Assembly: GCA_003056245.1 (NCBI GenBank)
Contig: MVDH01000003.1
Coordinates: 1,217,957 to 1,281,956 of the forward strand
Direction of reading: 5' to 3'
DNA: 64,000 nt
Source of the DNA: Cellvibrio sp. 79
GTDB lineage: Bacteria > Pseudomonadota > Gammaproteobacteria > Pseudomonadales > Cellvibrionaceae
Of this stretch, positions 1 through 8,996 are shown one piece after another. The notes below the pieces were generated by a model. That model saw only the letters and a program-made list of their open reading frames with translations. It made no database searches and had not been told where the DNA came from. Within the stretch, counting starts at the first letter, position 1; each line of letters starts with the position of its first letter. Both the position numbers and the translations under genes were made by a program.

Positions 1-742
1 CTGGAGCCTTGCGTTGGTGGGCGGTAAGTTGTCAAAACTGCCAGGCCAGGGCGACTCCAGCGCGAGCTGGCGCCTGAGCAACCAGTTGATTGATGCCAGT
101 AAAGTAAATGGTTTGCGCTTGCTAGCCCCGAGTGGTGGCAAGTTGGGTGGCGTGGTTTTGGATCGTCAGGCGCCCGGTATCACGCTCGATGCATTGGGTA
201 TTAACGGGGCCGTTGCCAATGTCATTAGCCGCTGGGACCAAGCCAGCCTGCACACCCAATTGCAGTGGCGAAACCCTCAATTAATTATTCTGGCCTACGG
301 CACCAACGAAGCCTTTGGCAAAGACCTGATCCCGGAAACCTACGAAAGTGAGCTGAGCCAGGTGATTCGCCGGTTACGCGCCGCTGCTCCCGATGCCGCC
401 ATATTATTGGTGGGCGCTCCCAGCTCCGCAAAATCCAAAGCCCCCAATATCAATGGTGGTTGCCAGTTGCCCCTGCCGCCGTCGCTGATCAAAGTGCAAA
501 ACAGCCAGCGTCGTATCGCCCGCCAGGAAAAAACCCTGTACTGGGATTGGGGCGCGATGATGGGCGGCAACTGCGGTGCGCAAATCTGGCTGAAACAACG
601 CGTTCCGTTTATGCGCCCGGATTTAATCCACATGAGCCCCGAAGGCTATGCGGCCAGTGCCGATGCGCTTTACATGGCATTAGTCCGCGAGATGGATGAC
701 GGACTTAAACGCGAGCAATTCAGAAAGGAAAAATCGCAATGA
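1..742 (+). CDS. SGNH/GDSL-family hydrolase, 5'-truncated by the window edge
   Basis: C-terminal part of an SGNH-fold esterase or acyl hydrolase. The reading frame is open from the first bases of the window, so the true start lies upstream; the first in-frame start-like codon is a TTG at 14 with no ribosome site. Visible family blocks are Y-G-T-N-E near bases 296-309 (the Asn block) and D-L-I-H followed by M-S-P-E-G-Y near 620-650 (the catalytic Asp-x-x-His block). The Ser block is not seen and may lie upstream. Its stop overlaps the next start as ATGA at 739-742, implying translational coupling with the SDR gene. The substrate (acetylated sugar, peptidoglycan or lipid) cannot be told. Confidence 0.8.
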   Translation, partial: WSLALVGGKLSKLPGQGDSSASWRLSNQLIDASKVNGLRLLAPSGGKLGGVVLDRQAPGITLDALGINGAVANVISRWDQASLHTQLQWRNPQLIILAYGTNEAFGKDLIPETYESELSQVIRRLRAAAPDAAILLVGAPSSAKSKAPNINGGCQLPLPPSLIKVQNSQRRIARQEKTLYWDWGAMMGGNCGAQIWLKQRVPFMRPDLIHMSPEGYAASADALYMALVREMDDGLKREQFRKEKSQ

Positions 743-1491
743 CATCAACCAATCCTGTAATGCTAATTACCGGCGCCAGCAGTGGCATCGGTGCGGCAAC
801 CGCTTTGCTCGCCGCACAACGCGGTTACGATGTCGCGTTCACTTATCTCAGCCAGCAACAACAGGCCGAAGCGATCGCTGAAAAGATTTCAGCGTTAGGT
901 CGCAACGCACTCTTCACCCAAGTCGACTTAAGTAAAGAAGCTGACATCCTTGCATGGTTTACGCAAATCGATGCGCATTTTGGCAACATTGATGTACTCG
1001 TTAATAACGCCGCAATCTTGCGGCAAAAATTATTTAGCAACATTGACGCGGATGAGCTACAGCATTTATTTGCGATAAATGTAATTGGCAGTTTTTTGTG
1101 CGCGCGCGAAGCAATTAAACGCATGAGCATTGCACAGGGCGGGCGAGGCGGATCGATTGTGAATGTTTCTTCAGTTGCCTCGCGTTTTGGTTCGCCTTTT
1201 GAGTATATCGATTACGCAGCCACCAAAGGTGCCATTGATACATTCACACTGGGCCTCGCCAAAGAAATTGTCAGTGAAGGTATTCGTGTTAATGCAGTGC
1301 GCCCAGGGATTATTAATACCGATATGCATGCAAAAGGCGGAGAACCTGGCCGCATAGCGCGGATTGCACCATCGGTCCCCATGCAACGCGCAGGAGAACC
1401 GGAAGAAATCGCCAACGCCATTTTATGGCTCGCCTCTACAGAGGCATCTTTTGTCACCGGCACGATAATAGATGTTAGTGGTGGCCGTTAA
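739..1491 (+). CDS. SDR-family NAD(P)-dependent oxidoreductase
   Basis: Classical short-chain dehydrogenase of 250 residues, the usual length. Cofactor-binding TGASSGIG lies at residues 11-18, the structural NNAA motif at 89-92, the catalytic Ser in the V-S-S block around 144, and the Tyr-x-x-x-Lys pair at Y159 and K163. The C-terminus ends in the common D-V-S-G-G motif. It resembles the YgfF/glucose-1-dehydrogenase-like subgroup, but the substrate is not predictable. The ATG overlaps the upstream hydrolase stop by four bases, so the two are probably one transcript. Cytoplasmic. Confidence 0.9.
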   Translation: MTSTNPVMLITGASSGIGAATALLAAQRGYDVAFTYLSQQQQAEAIAEKISALGRNALFTQVDLSKEADILAWFTQIDAHFGNIDVLVNNAAILRQKLFSNIDADELQHLFAINVIGSFLCAREAIKRMSIAQGGRGGSIVNVSSVASRFGSPFEYIDYAATKGAIDTFTLGLAKEIVSEGIRVNAVRPGIINTDMHAKGGEPGRIARIAPSVPMQRAGEPEEIANAILWLASTEASFVTGTIIDVSGGR

Positions 1492-1887
1492 TTATTTAAC
1501 TGCCATTAACACTCAAACCTCCCAATAAATTTTATTTTCTTAAATTTTTTAAGAACTACCGTTTTTTCCCTAGCAGCATTAACAATTTAATTAATATCCC
1601 ATTAGTGAATTTAAAATTATTTTCTCTCACCCTTAAATAAAAAATTTCAATTTAATTTGAAACTCCTACGCACTGATTTTGTACCTTTTTCAACCATAGC
1701 GTTTTAATCATCCTCAAACCCCACTAAACTCGCGAATAAAAATTGGCATTTACCTTGCAAAAGTAAACGTGCTAATGGAAGTTTCTTTATCCCGCGATGT
1801 GGCGACACATAAAATCGCAAATGTATGAAGAAAAGTGCACAAAAAATAAATGGAACTTTTTACTAATCCACTATCGAGGTGAATATC
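1492..1887. other. AT-rich intergenic region before csbD-like gene
   Basis: About 400 bases without a credible gene, clearly richer in A+T than its neighbours. It holds a weak hairpin just after the SDR gene and presumably the promoter of the CsbD-like gene. I could not pick out a confident -35/-10 pair. Confidence 0.5.
1537..1555 (+). terminator. weak hairpin after SDR gene
   Basis: Eight-base arms TTCTTAAA and TTTAAGAA around a three-T loop, followed a few bases later by a run of six T. The stem is almost all A/T, so as a terminator it would be weak. Confidence 0.35.
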
Positions 1888-2088
1888 ATGAACAAAGATA
1901 TCGTTGAAGGTAAATGGAAACAATTGAAAGGCTCTGTGCAAAAAAAATGGGGCGATATTACTGATGACGACTTTGATCGCATCGCTGGCAACCGCGAACG
2001 TTTTGTTGGCGTATTGCAAGAAAAATACGGCAAACGTAAAGATGAAGCTGAAAAAGATATTGATACCTATCTGGATTCGCTTCACTGA
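1888..2088 (+). CDS. CsbD-family stress-response protein
   Basis: Small hydrophilic protein of 66 residues matching the CsbD family: N-D/K-x-x-x-G-x-W-K-Q-L-K-G at the N-terminus and a G-x-R-E-x-x-x-G-x-L-Q-x-x-Y-G core, then a charged helical C-terminus. CsbD proteins are induced by general stress in many bacteria; their molecular role is unknown. The ATG at 1888 is preferred over the in-frame GTG at 1879 because GAGGTG at 1876-1881 is a good ribosome site six bases before the ATG and would overlap the GTG. Monocistronic, with long AT-rich flanks. Confidence 0.85.
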   Translation: MNKDIVEGKWKQLKGSVQKKWGDITDDDFDRIAGNRERFVGVLQEKYGKRKDEAEKDIDTYLDSLH

Positions 2089-2462
2089 TCTTGCACAGCT
2101 GAAGATGAAGATTCGGTGCTGCGTTTGTAACGCGGCCCCGGATACTCATCGTTTTTATTACTGTTTAACGTAATAAAAAATCGCTGTATTAATGACTAAA
2201 TATTCAACTAATCCTTTTACAGATAAAAGCATACTCATCAATCTGCTCCTTTTTTATCACCCAAAATACTTCCTTCCTGCTGTAACTGCCTAATATCTCT
2301 GTCATAAATCGTAAATTCTATTCGCGAATTTCGCATCAAATGCTATTTTTATAAGCATTCCTTTGCATATAAGGAATTTTCGTTTCATAAATAAACAAGA
2401 CTTATTATTTGATTCCCACTTCGGTTAAACCCGGCTTACTACTCTGATTAAGGTCATCAGCT
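2089..2462. other. AT-rich intergenic region before GH3 gene
   Basis: About 370 bases with no gene. It contains an A/T-rich inverted repeat at 2152-2179 that may end the csbD-like transcript, and must contain the GH3 promoter. A weak candidate is TTGCAT at 2363-2368 with CATAAA at 2386-2391 and 17 bases between them. No clear operator for carbohydrate control was recognised. Confidence 0.45.
2152..2179 (+). terminator. possible A/T-rich terminator after csbD-like gene
   Basis: Ten-base perfect arms TTTTTATTAC and GTAATAAAAA with an 8-base loop that is itself nearly palindromic. It ends in A rather than T on the plus strand, so termination function is uncertain. Confidence 0.35.
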
Positions 2463-5045
2463 ATGAACCCTACATTTCCACTTCGCTCGCTTATCCCGGG
2501 CGCAGTGCTGCTTTCACTACTTGCAGGCTGCGATTCTCAAAAAACGGAAGCTCCCGCACCCACGCCTACACCGGTTGCCGAGGCCACCAAGGTTGAATGG
2601 CCAGTGATTAAAAGTGCCGTTGCCAAAGACCCGGTGATTGAAAAACGCATTGATGATTTGCTGGCAAAAATGACATTGGAAGAAAAAGTCGGCCAATTAA
2701 TCCAGCCGGAAATCCGCTACCTCACACCGGAAGATGTGACTAAATATCACGTCGGCTCAGTGTTGAACGGTGGCGGCAGTACACCAGGCGGCAACAAATA
2801 CGCAAGCTTGCAAGAGTGGGTAAAACTGGCCGATAGCTACTACAACGCATCCATCGATAAATCAAATGGTCGCATCGGTATTCCCATTATGTGGGGTACC
2901 GATGCGGTTCACGGCCTGGGTAATGTGGTTGGTGCAACCTTGTTCCCTCACAATATCGGGCTGGGCGCCACCAACAATCCTGAATTGTTAAAACAAATTG
3001 GCTGGGCGACCGCACGCGAAATTGCAGCAACCGGCCTCGATTGGGATTTCTCACCCACTGTTGCAGTAGCGCGCGATGATCACTGGGGCCGCACCTACGA
3101 ATCCTGGTCGGAAGACCCACGCATCGTAGGTTCCTTCGCCGGCAAAATGGTGGAAGGCCTGCAAGGCGCGGGTGGCTCGGATAAATTCCTCACCAACGAA
3201 CATGTTATCGCCACGTCAAAACATTTTATCGGCGATGGCGGCACCTTGAATGGTGTTGATCGCGGCGAAACCCAGGGCGATGAAAAATTTGTGCGCGATA
3301 TTCACGGCGCCGGTTATTTCAGCGCAATTGAATCCGGTGTACAGGTAGTGATGGCGTCTTTCACCAGTTGGGAAGGCACGCGCATGCACGGCCACAAATA
3401 TTTGTTGACCGATGTATTAAAAAATCGCATGGGTTTTGATGGATTGGTTGTCGGTGATTGGAGCGGTCACAGTTTTATTCCCGGTTGCACCGCGGTAGAT
3501 TGCCCTGAGTCACTCATGGCCGGCCTGGATATTTACATGGTGCCGGAGGAAAACTGGAAAGATCTCTATAACAATTTAGTCGCCCAAGCCAAAACCGGTG
3601 AAGTCACCGCCGAGCGTCTGGATGATGCAGTACGCCGAATTTTACGCGTAAAAATTCGCGCCGGATTATTTGAAAAAGGCGCACCATCAACCCGTCCACT
3701 TGCGGGCAAAAAAGAAGTGCTTGGTGCACCTGAACATCGCGCTGTTGCACGTCAGGCAGTGCGTGAATCACTGGTATTGTTGAAAAATAAAAACAATGTC
3801 CTGCCACTGAATCGCAAACAAAAAGTATTGGTTGCTGGCGATGGTGCAGACAATATCGGCAAGCAATCGGGCGGCTGGTCAGTATCCTGGCAAGGCACCG
3901 GCAACACTAATACCGACTTTCCCGGCGGCACATCAATTTATGCAGGGATCAAAGAAGTTGTTGATGCGGCGGGCGGTAAAACAATTCTTAGTGCCGATGG
4001 TTCATTTAAAGAAAAACCTGATGTGGCTATCGTTGTTTTTGGTGAAGATCCCTATGCAGAAATGCAAGGCGATGCCGGTTCACTCGCGTACAAAATACGT
4101 GACCCGCGCGATTGGGAATTGCTGAAAAAATTACGCAGCCAGGGCATTCCGGTGGTATCGCTATTTATTTCCGGTCGCCCATTGTGGGTTAACCGTGAAA
4201 TTAATGCGTCCGATGCATTTGTTGCGATTTGGTTGCCCGGCACTGAGGGCAATGGTATTGCGGATGTAATTTTCAAAAATGCGGAAGGCGCAATCAATTA
4301 CGACACTAAAGGTCGTTTGAGTTTTTCCTGGCCGAAATTGCCGAACCAATCGCCGCTCAACGTAGGTGACGCAAATTACGATCCACTCTTCGCTTACGGT
4401 TTCGGTTTGAGTTACGCCGATAAAGATACCCTGGGCGATAACCTTTCTGAAGACGGCCCCAAAGCAGCGGAAGCGCTCGCTAAACTGGATATTTTCAAGC
4501 AACGCCCAATCGACCCATGGCATTTGGAAATTATCGGTTTCCAAAATGATGTTGTTGCAGCAACGACCAGCAACATAAAAGCGTCATCATTGACCCTGCA
4601 AGCCGTTGACCGCGATGTACAGGAAGATGCGCGCCGTGTGCAATGGCTGGGCAACGGCAATGGCCAGGTTGCATTCTCAATTAATGAGCGCCAGGATTTT
4701 ATTAATTATGTGAAAGAAAATTCTGCACTGGTATTTGATATCAAAGTAACGGCTGCCCCGAGCGATGTAACATATCTGCGTCTGGGTTGCGGTTCTTACT
4801 GTGCATCCGATATCGACCTGACTGAAAAGCTCAAAGGTTTTGCCGGAAAAGAATGGCAGACAGTGACTGTTCCATTGAGCTGTTATCCAAATTCCGGCGC
4901 AAACTTCGGAGTACAACAACCGCCGGAAGAATTCTGGACACAAGTTCTGCAACCTTTCTCACTGATTACCAAAGGCACATTGGATATCACCTTTGCCAAC
5001 GTCAGTGTGGTGAAAGGTGCAGGTAAAGATGTTGCTTGTCCATAA
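2463..5045 (+). CDS. GH3 glucan glucohydrolase lipoprotein (ExoP-like)
   Basis: 860-residue family GH3 glycoside hydrolase, probably a 1,4-beta-glucosidase or exo-glucanase acting at the cell surface on cello- or other beta-gluco-oligosaccharides. A lipoprotein signal with L-L-A-G-C places the lipidated Cys at residue 23, followed by a short Pro/Thr/Ala linker. The N-terminal (alpha/beta)8 domain carries K-H-F-I-G-D and G-D-W-S-G-H with the nucleophile Asp at about residue 332. The GH3 C-terminal sandwich domain follows, then a roughly 170-residue C-terminal domain of the ExoP galactose-binding-like type with four Cys near the end. Well expressed codons, own promoter region, strong terminator after it. 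The exact linkage specificity is inference. Confidence 0.92.
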   Translation: MNPTFPLRSLIPGAVLLSLLAGCDSQKTEAPAPTPTPVAEATKVEWPVIKSAVAKDPVIEKRIDDLLAKMTLEEKVGQLIQPEIRYLTPEDVTKYHVGSVLNGGGSTPGGNKYASLQEWVKLADSYYNASIDKSNGRIGIPIMWGTDAVHGLGNVVGATLFPHNIGLGATNNPELLKQIGWATAREIAATGLDWDFSPTVAVARDDHWGRTYESWSEDPRIVGSFAGKMVEGLQGAGGSDKFLTNEHVIATSKHFIGDGGTLNGVDRGETQGDEKFVRDIHGAGYFSAIESGVQVVMASFTSWEGTRMHGHKYLLTDVLKNRMGFDGLVVGDWSGHSFIPGCTAVDCPESLMAGLDIYMVPEENWKDLYNNLVAQAKTGEVTAERLDDAVRRILRVKIRAGLFEKGAPSTRPLAGKKEVLGAPEHRAVARQAVRESLVLLKNKNNVLPLNRKQKVLVAGDGADNIGKQSGGWSVSWQGTGNTNTDFPGGTSIYAGIKEVVDAAGGKTILSADGSFKEKPDVAIVVFGEDPYAEMQGDAGSLAYKIRDPRDWELLKKLRSQGIPVVSLFISGRPLWVNREINASDAFVAIWLPGTEGNGIADVIFKNAEGAINYDTKGRLSFSWPKLPNQSPLNVGDANYDPLFAYGFGLSYADKDTLGDNLSEDGPKAAEALAKLDIFKQRPIDPWHLEIIGFQNDVVAATTSNIKASSLTLQAVDRDVQEDARRVQWLGNGNGQVAFSINERQDFINYVKENSALVFDIKVTAAPSDVTYLRLGCGSYCASDIDLTEKLKGFAGKEWQTVTVPLSCYPNSGANFGVQQPPEEFWTQVLQPFSLITKGTLDITFANVSVVKGAGKDVACP

Positions 5046-5070
5046 TTACCGTTAGATCCGCTGTAAATAA

Positions 5071-5105
5071 AAAATCCCCGCCAGGAAACTCGCGGGGATT
5101 TTTTT
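5071..5105 (+). terminator. strong bidirectional terminator after GH3
   Basis: Stem AAAATCCCCGC / GCGGGGATTTT with a 10-base loop and a run of seven T on the plus strand; the complementary A-run makes it usable from the minus strand too. It separates the convergent GH3 gene and the halogenase operon. Confidence 0.88.
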
Positions 5106-5157
5106 AACAAATTTCTTTACCGGCGATACTGTAATTTCCAGCTCGCGACTGCACTGG

Positions 5158-6456
5158 TTACACTGCCTTGAGAATTCCGTTTTTATATAAAGTTTTTAAG
5201 TAAAACATTATTTCATTGGGAGAAGTTCTATAAGGATTTTCTGGCCAGGCCAACACTTCCGGAATAGTAAAACTTTCTACTTTAGAGGAAAGACGCTTGA
5301 AAATAGGTGCTAAATTAACAGGAAATGCAATCGTGCCATTATCACAGCGTACAATTAGCTCATCTTTTATTTCAATAAAACGAAGTGATGATGGCACAAC
5401 CAGAAACCGCTGATCTATCTTCACTTCCGGTATTGGTACCAATGGATCAGGTTGCCATCCGGTGTAGGGCGCATGCGTCAATGACGTCAACCAGGGTTCT
5501 GCGAGCAAATCCGGATTATCAATAATTTCCAACGCCATCTTGTGGAATTCTTCAATGCGTTCGCGCATATACAGAGCAATTGTTGGCGGCATTCTTCCTT
5601 GTGTTTTTTCCATCGTAACAGGTGGGCCACCACGCCAGTGTTCATTCGAATCTACAATATTCTGTAATAGCGGGATGAACTGATCAAGGAGATTCCGGGG
5701 CGCGAAATAAAGGTTTAATGCTAATGAAAAACCTATGCCGCGCGCGGAATGCCAAGCTCCGGCGGGCAGGCAAAGCAAATCGCCGGGATTTAATTCCACC
5801 TCACGAAATTCCATATCAGCAGGTAATTTTCCGATGCCCTCTGCGACTTGTCCCTCTTGATATACCTCGTTAGTGGCGGGCCAAGCCTTTGCCGACTCCA
5901 CGGAAAATTTCCAGCGTTTTTTTCCCGCAATCTGGAGAGTGGTGGCAACTCTTTTATCATAATGCATGGGCAATCCCGAACCATCGGCGGAAACATAACA
6001 ATTAACACCGACGGTACCGGTAAAATTAAGTTGCGTGCGAATTGCCTGGGCCCAACGCGCGAGAAATGGATCGGCCATGTGAATATTGGTGATACAAATG
6101 GTTGCACCGGCGTTAAGCAAATCAATTACCTGGTTATGCTGCGCTGGCAGCATATGCCGGGTGCTGGCGGAATCTTCGCCAGCGGCGAACGACGCGGTTA
6201 TGTTGTAGCGTTGATCGGTAATATTTTGCCCTCGCGAAAGAGCTTGCCTCAATTTTTCCCAACTAAAAATATGGTCAAATTTGTGTGGCTCCCCCGCCAC
6301 ATTCAGGGATGTCCGCGCAAAATAGGAATTTGCAAAATCCTCACAAGAAACCGGGCTTACCAGTTCCTGAAGTTCACGGCCATTTAATATTACCGGAGCG
6401 TAAGATTCTTCAACATGGCCATTATCAAGCAACGGACGGAAGTCTGCTATTTTCAT
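5158..6456 (-). CDS. JmjC/cupin-like 2-oxoglutarate oxygenase family protein (second copy, 432 aa)
   Basis: Predicted Fe(II)/2-oxoglutarate-dependent oxygenase of the JmjC-like cupin superfamily (Cupin_4/ROXA-like architecture). The iron triad is visible as H165-Y-D167 in an M-H-Y-D context and H236 in G-A-W-H-S; G-K-K-R-W after the first strand is the usual 2-oxoglutarate-contact region. The C-terminal 150 residues resemble the winged-helix tail of ribosomal-oxygenase-type enzymes, but that is less sure. Last gene of the minus-strand operon, 20 bases after the halogenase. Characterised relatives hydroxylate proteins or peptides; the target here is unknown. It is clearly different in sequence from the other JmjC protein of the operon. 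Confidence 0.8.
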   Translation of the reverse strand: MKIADFRPLLDNGHVEESYAPVILNGRELQELVSPVSCEDFANSYFARTSLNVAGEPHKFDHIFSWEKLRQALSRGQNITDQRYNITASFAAGEDSASTRHMLPAQHNQVIDLLNAGATICITNIHMADPFLARWAQAIRTQLNFTGTVGVNCYVSADGSGLPMHYDKRVATTLQIAGKKRWKFSVESAKAWPATNEVYQEGQVAEGIGKLPADMEFREVELNPGDLLCLPAGAWHSARGIGFSLALNLYFAPRNLLDQFIPLLQNIVDSNEHWRGGPPVTMEKTQGRMPPTIALYMRERIEEFHKMALEIIDNPDLLAEPWLTSLTHAPYTGWQPDPLVPIPEVKIDQRFLVVPSSLRFIEIKDELIVRCDNGTIAFPVNLAPIFKRLSSKVESFTIPEVLAWPENPYRTSPNEIMFYLKTLYKNGILKAV

Positions 6457-6476
6457 AAAATTCTGTAGTCGTTATT

Positions 6477-7967
6477 TTAATTACTGGCGCAGTATTTTTT
6501 AATAAAATCATGATGCGAAGACATCGTCGCTATACTTTTATCAACGTCAGCGGCAATATTATTCAAAAAATTTTGCAGGTCGCGTTCCGGCATCAGCTCA
6601 ACAACAGGATGGTATGACGAAGGAAAAATTCCCTGTCCGAGCATAACTTGAGTCCATGAATCCAGACGAAATAATTCGCCCTCAACTGGATAGCACCTTC
6701 CATAATCTTTAAACAGATTGATGCGGTGCATAAGATCTTCCGGCACATCCATATCCTTGCAATAACGCCAAAAGGGGCTGTCATCGCGCTCAGTCGCCTT
6801 GTAGTGCAAGATAATAAAATCCCTGATTCGGGTAATTTCACTTTCTGCCTGAATATTGAATTCATCCACAATCGGTTGTCGGATTTCTCCGTGAGGGAAT
6901 AATTGAAGCAGGCGCGTTATTGCCGTCATAATCATATGGATACTGGTTGACTCGAGCGGCTCCAAAAAGCCGGAAGACAAACCCACCGCAATACAGTTTT
7001 TATTCCAGGTTTTTTTACGCTTTCCGGTTTTAAATTTTATTACCCTGGGCTCAATAAGTACTTTTCCTTCTACGCTCGACAGCAGCATATTGATTGCTTC
7101 ATCATCCGACATATAGCGGCTGCTAAACACCAACCCGTTTCCAACCCGGTGTTGCAACGGGATTTTCCAGCGCCAACCGGCATGGTGCGCAATCGATCGG
7201 GTGTAGGGCACAGCAGGGGCAGTGCTTTCTGTCTGGATTGCAATCGCACTGTCACAAGGTAACCATTGCTCCCATCCCTCGAATCCTGTCTGCAATGTTT
7301 GTTCAATCAACAAACCTCGCATACCCGTACAATCCAAAAATAAATCTCCCGGAATATCCTGGCCGGATTCCATTTTAAGCGCAGCGATATCCCCGGAGTC
7401 CGGATGTTGTTGCACTTCTGCTATTTTTCCTTCAACACGTTTTACTCCGCGCGCTTCTGCACGCGTCCTGAGAAAACTGGCGTAGCGTCCGGCATCCAGA
7501 TGAAATGCATAATTTATTTTGGTTTGATCATTGATAGAAAAGCGATCCATTAATGCGGCTTTATATTCTAGGCAATAATCACCAAATTCTTGCGCTATCC
7601 CCAACTTTTGACCTCTGAGCCAAAAGTGAATGAAGTCGGTGATTAATGTTTGCTTCCCGGTCATACCAAATGAATGAAAATATTTATCTCCAATTTGTTT
7701 CCAATTTTCAAACTGGATACCGAGCTTAAACGTGGCATTGGTTGCCCGCATAAACTCTTGCTCATTAATCCCTACTAACCGATGAAACGTTCTCATGGGC
7801 GGAATCGTGGCTTCACCAACGCCAATAGTTCCTATTTCTTGAGACTCCACCAGCGTAATATCAAGTAATTCGCCCATCTGGTGCGCCAAAGCAGCAGCAG
7901 CAATCCAACCAGCGGTACCACCACCTGCAATCACTACTTTCATTTTTTTATTGATCATTTTTATCAC
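6477..7967 (-). CDS. flavin-dependent tryptophan halogenase family protein
   Basis: FADH2-dependent halogenase of the PrnA/RebH family, about 490 residues. Features, numbered from the GTG at 7967: FAD-binding G-G-G-T-A-G-W near the N-terminus, the lysine of F-K-L-G at K81 (catalytic Lys79 in PrnA), the family signature W265-x-W267-x-I-P, and the acidic residue of E-P-L-E-S-T at E339 (Glu346 in PrnA). All hallmark residues are present, so activity is likely; it needs an external flavin reductase, and none is encoded here. Start uncertain: GTG 7967 or ATG 7958 or 7943. This subgroup is found beside TonB receptors in Caulobacter, Xanthomonas and Cellvibrio relatives. Substrate (free tryptophan, indole or a peptide) unknown. 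Confidence 0.9.
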   Translation of the reverse strand: MIKMINKKMKVVIAGGGTAGWIAAAALAHQMGELLDITLVESQEIGTIGVGEATIPPMRTFHRLVGINEQEFMRATNATFKLGIQFENWKQIGDKYFHSFGMTGKQTLITDFIHFWLRGQKLGIAQEFGDYCLEYKAALMDRFSINDQTKINYAFHLDAGRYASFLRTRAEARGVKRVEGKIAEVQQHPDSGDIAALKMESGQDIPGDLFLDCTGMRGLLIEQTLQTGFEGWEQWLPCDSAIAIQTESTAPAVPYTRSIAHHAGWRWKIPLQHRVGNGLVFSSRYMSDDEAINMLLSSVEGKVLIEPRVIKFKTGKRKKTWNKNCIAVGLSSGFLEPLESTSIHMIMTAITRLLQLFPHGEIRQPIVDEFNIQAESEITRIRDFIILHYKATERDDSPFWRYCKDMDVPEDLMHRINLFKDYGRCYPVEGELFRLDSWTQVMLGQGIFPSSYHPVVELMPERDLQNFLNNIAADVDKSIATMSSHHDFIKKYCASN

Positions 7968-7976
7968 TTATCAACA

Positions 7977-8996
7977 TCAACGATTTAATTTATTAATGAG
8001 CAAGGCTCTTAATTTTCTAACGCCCAGCCTATCCAGTGTTTGCAAAAAACCTCTCGCCTCCACGGGAATGTGTGTGTTGGATTTTTCTGGACCATCAAAA
8101 ATATAATGGTTGAAAACATGTCTCCAGGCTTCTCGCTCGTGAGGAGATTTATCCCTGATTCCCAGCATCGCCATAGAGAGTGCATTCATGCCGGACGTTA
8201 AAAACGCCGGGGCATCCTCCCACCAGTAATTAACAAGAATATTGTAAGGCGCCAGGCTTTCTACATGATGCCACCACATGCTGGGTATATATAACGCATC
8301 ACCCGGCTCCAGATCAGCAACCTGAGCAGTTAACAAGGCATCGTTAAAGCGTGGAAATTTTTGCAGGTCGGGATTTTTAAAATCGACCAGGCTGAGGACT
8401 TGTCCGCCGGGGGTTGGCTCCAATGGCCCAGGATAAAGATTGCTGATTTGATCCGGTGGAAAAAGTGTGAACCTTCGCTTGCCTGCGACACAACAGGCGA
8501 TATTATCCAGCGCATCAAAATGACAGGTCGCTGTTGTTGTGCCGCCTATCCAGATGCTCACTCGCTCTTCCATTGCATCAGGATGTTTAGCGCGAGGAAT
8601 GACAATTTTGTTTTTATCGTTAAATCCAGGTAAGTGCGTATCAATAATATTGGACGCAATATAATACGCTGGCGCATTTATTTGATTCGCTCCCTCCAGA
8701 ATTGCATCAAGGGTTTCATCAATACGCCCCTTAACGCTTTCATAGTCGAGCTTCGTACAATTATCGTTGTAAAACATGCGACCGTTATTTTTCGCAGGAA
8801 TTTTACATACGATGGTAGAGTTACCGTTATAAAATGATTTCAGATAATCAACGGATGTTTGATCGGAAACCTGCCCGGCGTGAACCATAGGCCAATCACC
8901 AACCAATTGTTTAAAAACAACAGGTTCTGCAGAATTAATGGCATCTTGTGGAATATTATGAGAATTAACTCCATGCAAAATCTTTATTGTTTTCAA
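7977..8996 (-). CDS. JmjC/cupin_8-like 2-oxoglutarate oxygenase family protein (first copy, 339 aa)
   Basis: JmjC-type cupin protein. The HxD motif is H159-F-D161 and the distal iron ligand H243 or H244 lies in W-W-H-H-V-E-S; G-K-R-R-F after the HxD strand fits the 2-oxoglutarate site. The domain is closest to FIH/JMJD5-like hydroxylases (Cupin_8), which modify side chains of proteins or peptides. Its ATG overlaps the SapC-like stop by four bases, and its own stop is 9 bases before the halogenase GTG, so the three genes are tightly coupled. No signal peptide, so the reaction should be cytoplasmic. Target unknown. Confidence 0.85.
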   Translation of the reverse strand: MKTIKILHGVNSHNIPQDAINSAEPVVFKQLVGDWPMVHAGQVSDQTSVDYLKSFYNGNSTIVCKIPAKNNGRMFYNDNCTKLDYESVKGRIDETLDAILEGANQINAPAYYIASNIIDTHLPGFNDKNKIVIPRAKHPDAMEERVSIWIGGTTTATCHFDALDNIACCVAGKRRFTLFPPDQISNLYPGPLEPTPGGQVLSLVDFKNPDLQKFPRFNDALLTAQVADLEPGDALYIPSMWWHHVESLAPYNILVNYWWEDAPAFLTSGMNALSMAMLGIRDKSPHEREAWRHVFNHYIFDGPEKSNTHIPVEARGFLQTLDRLGVRKLRALLINKLNR

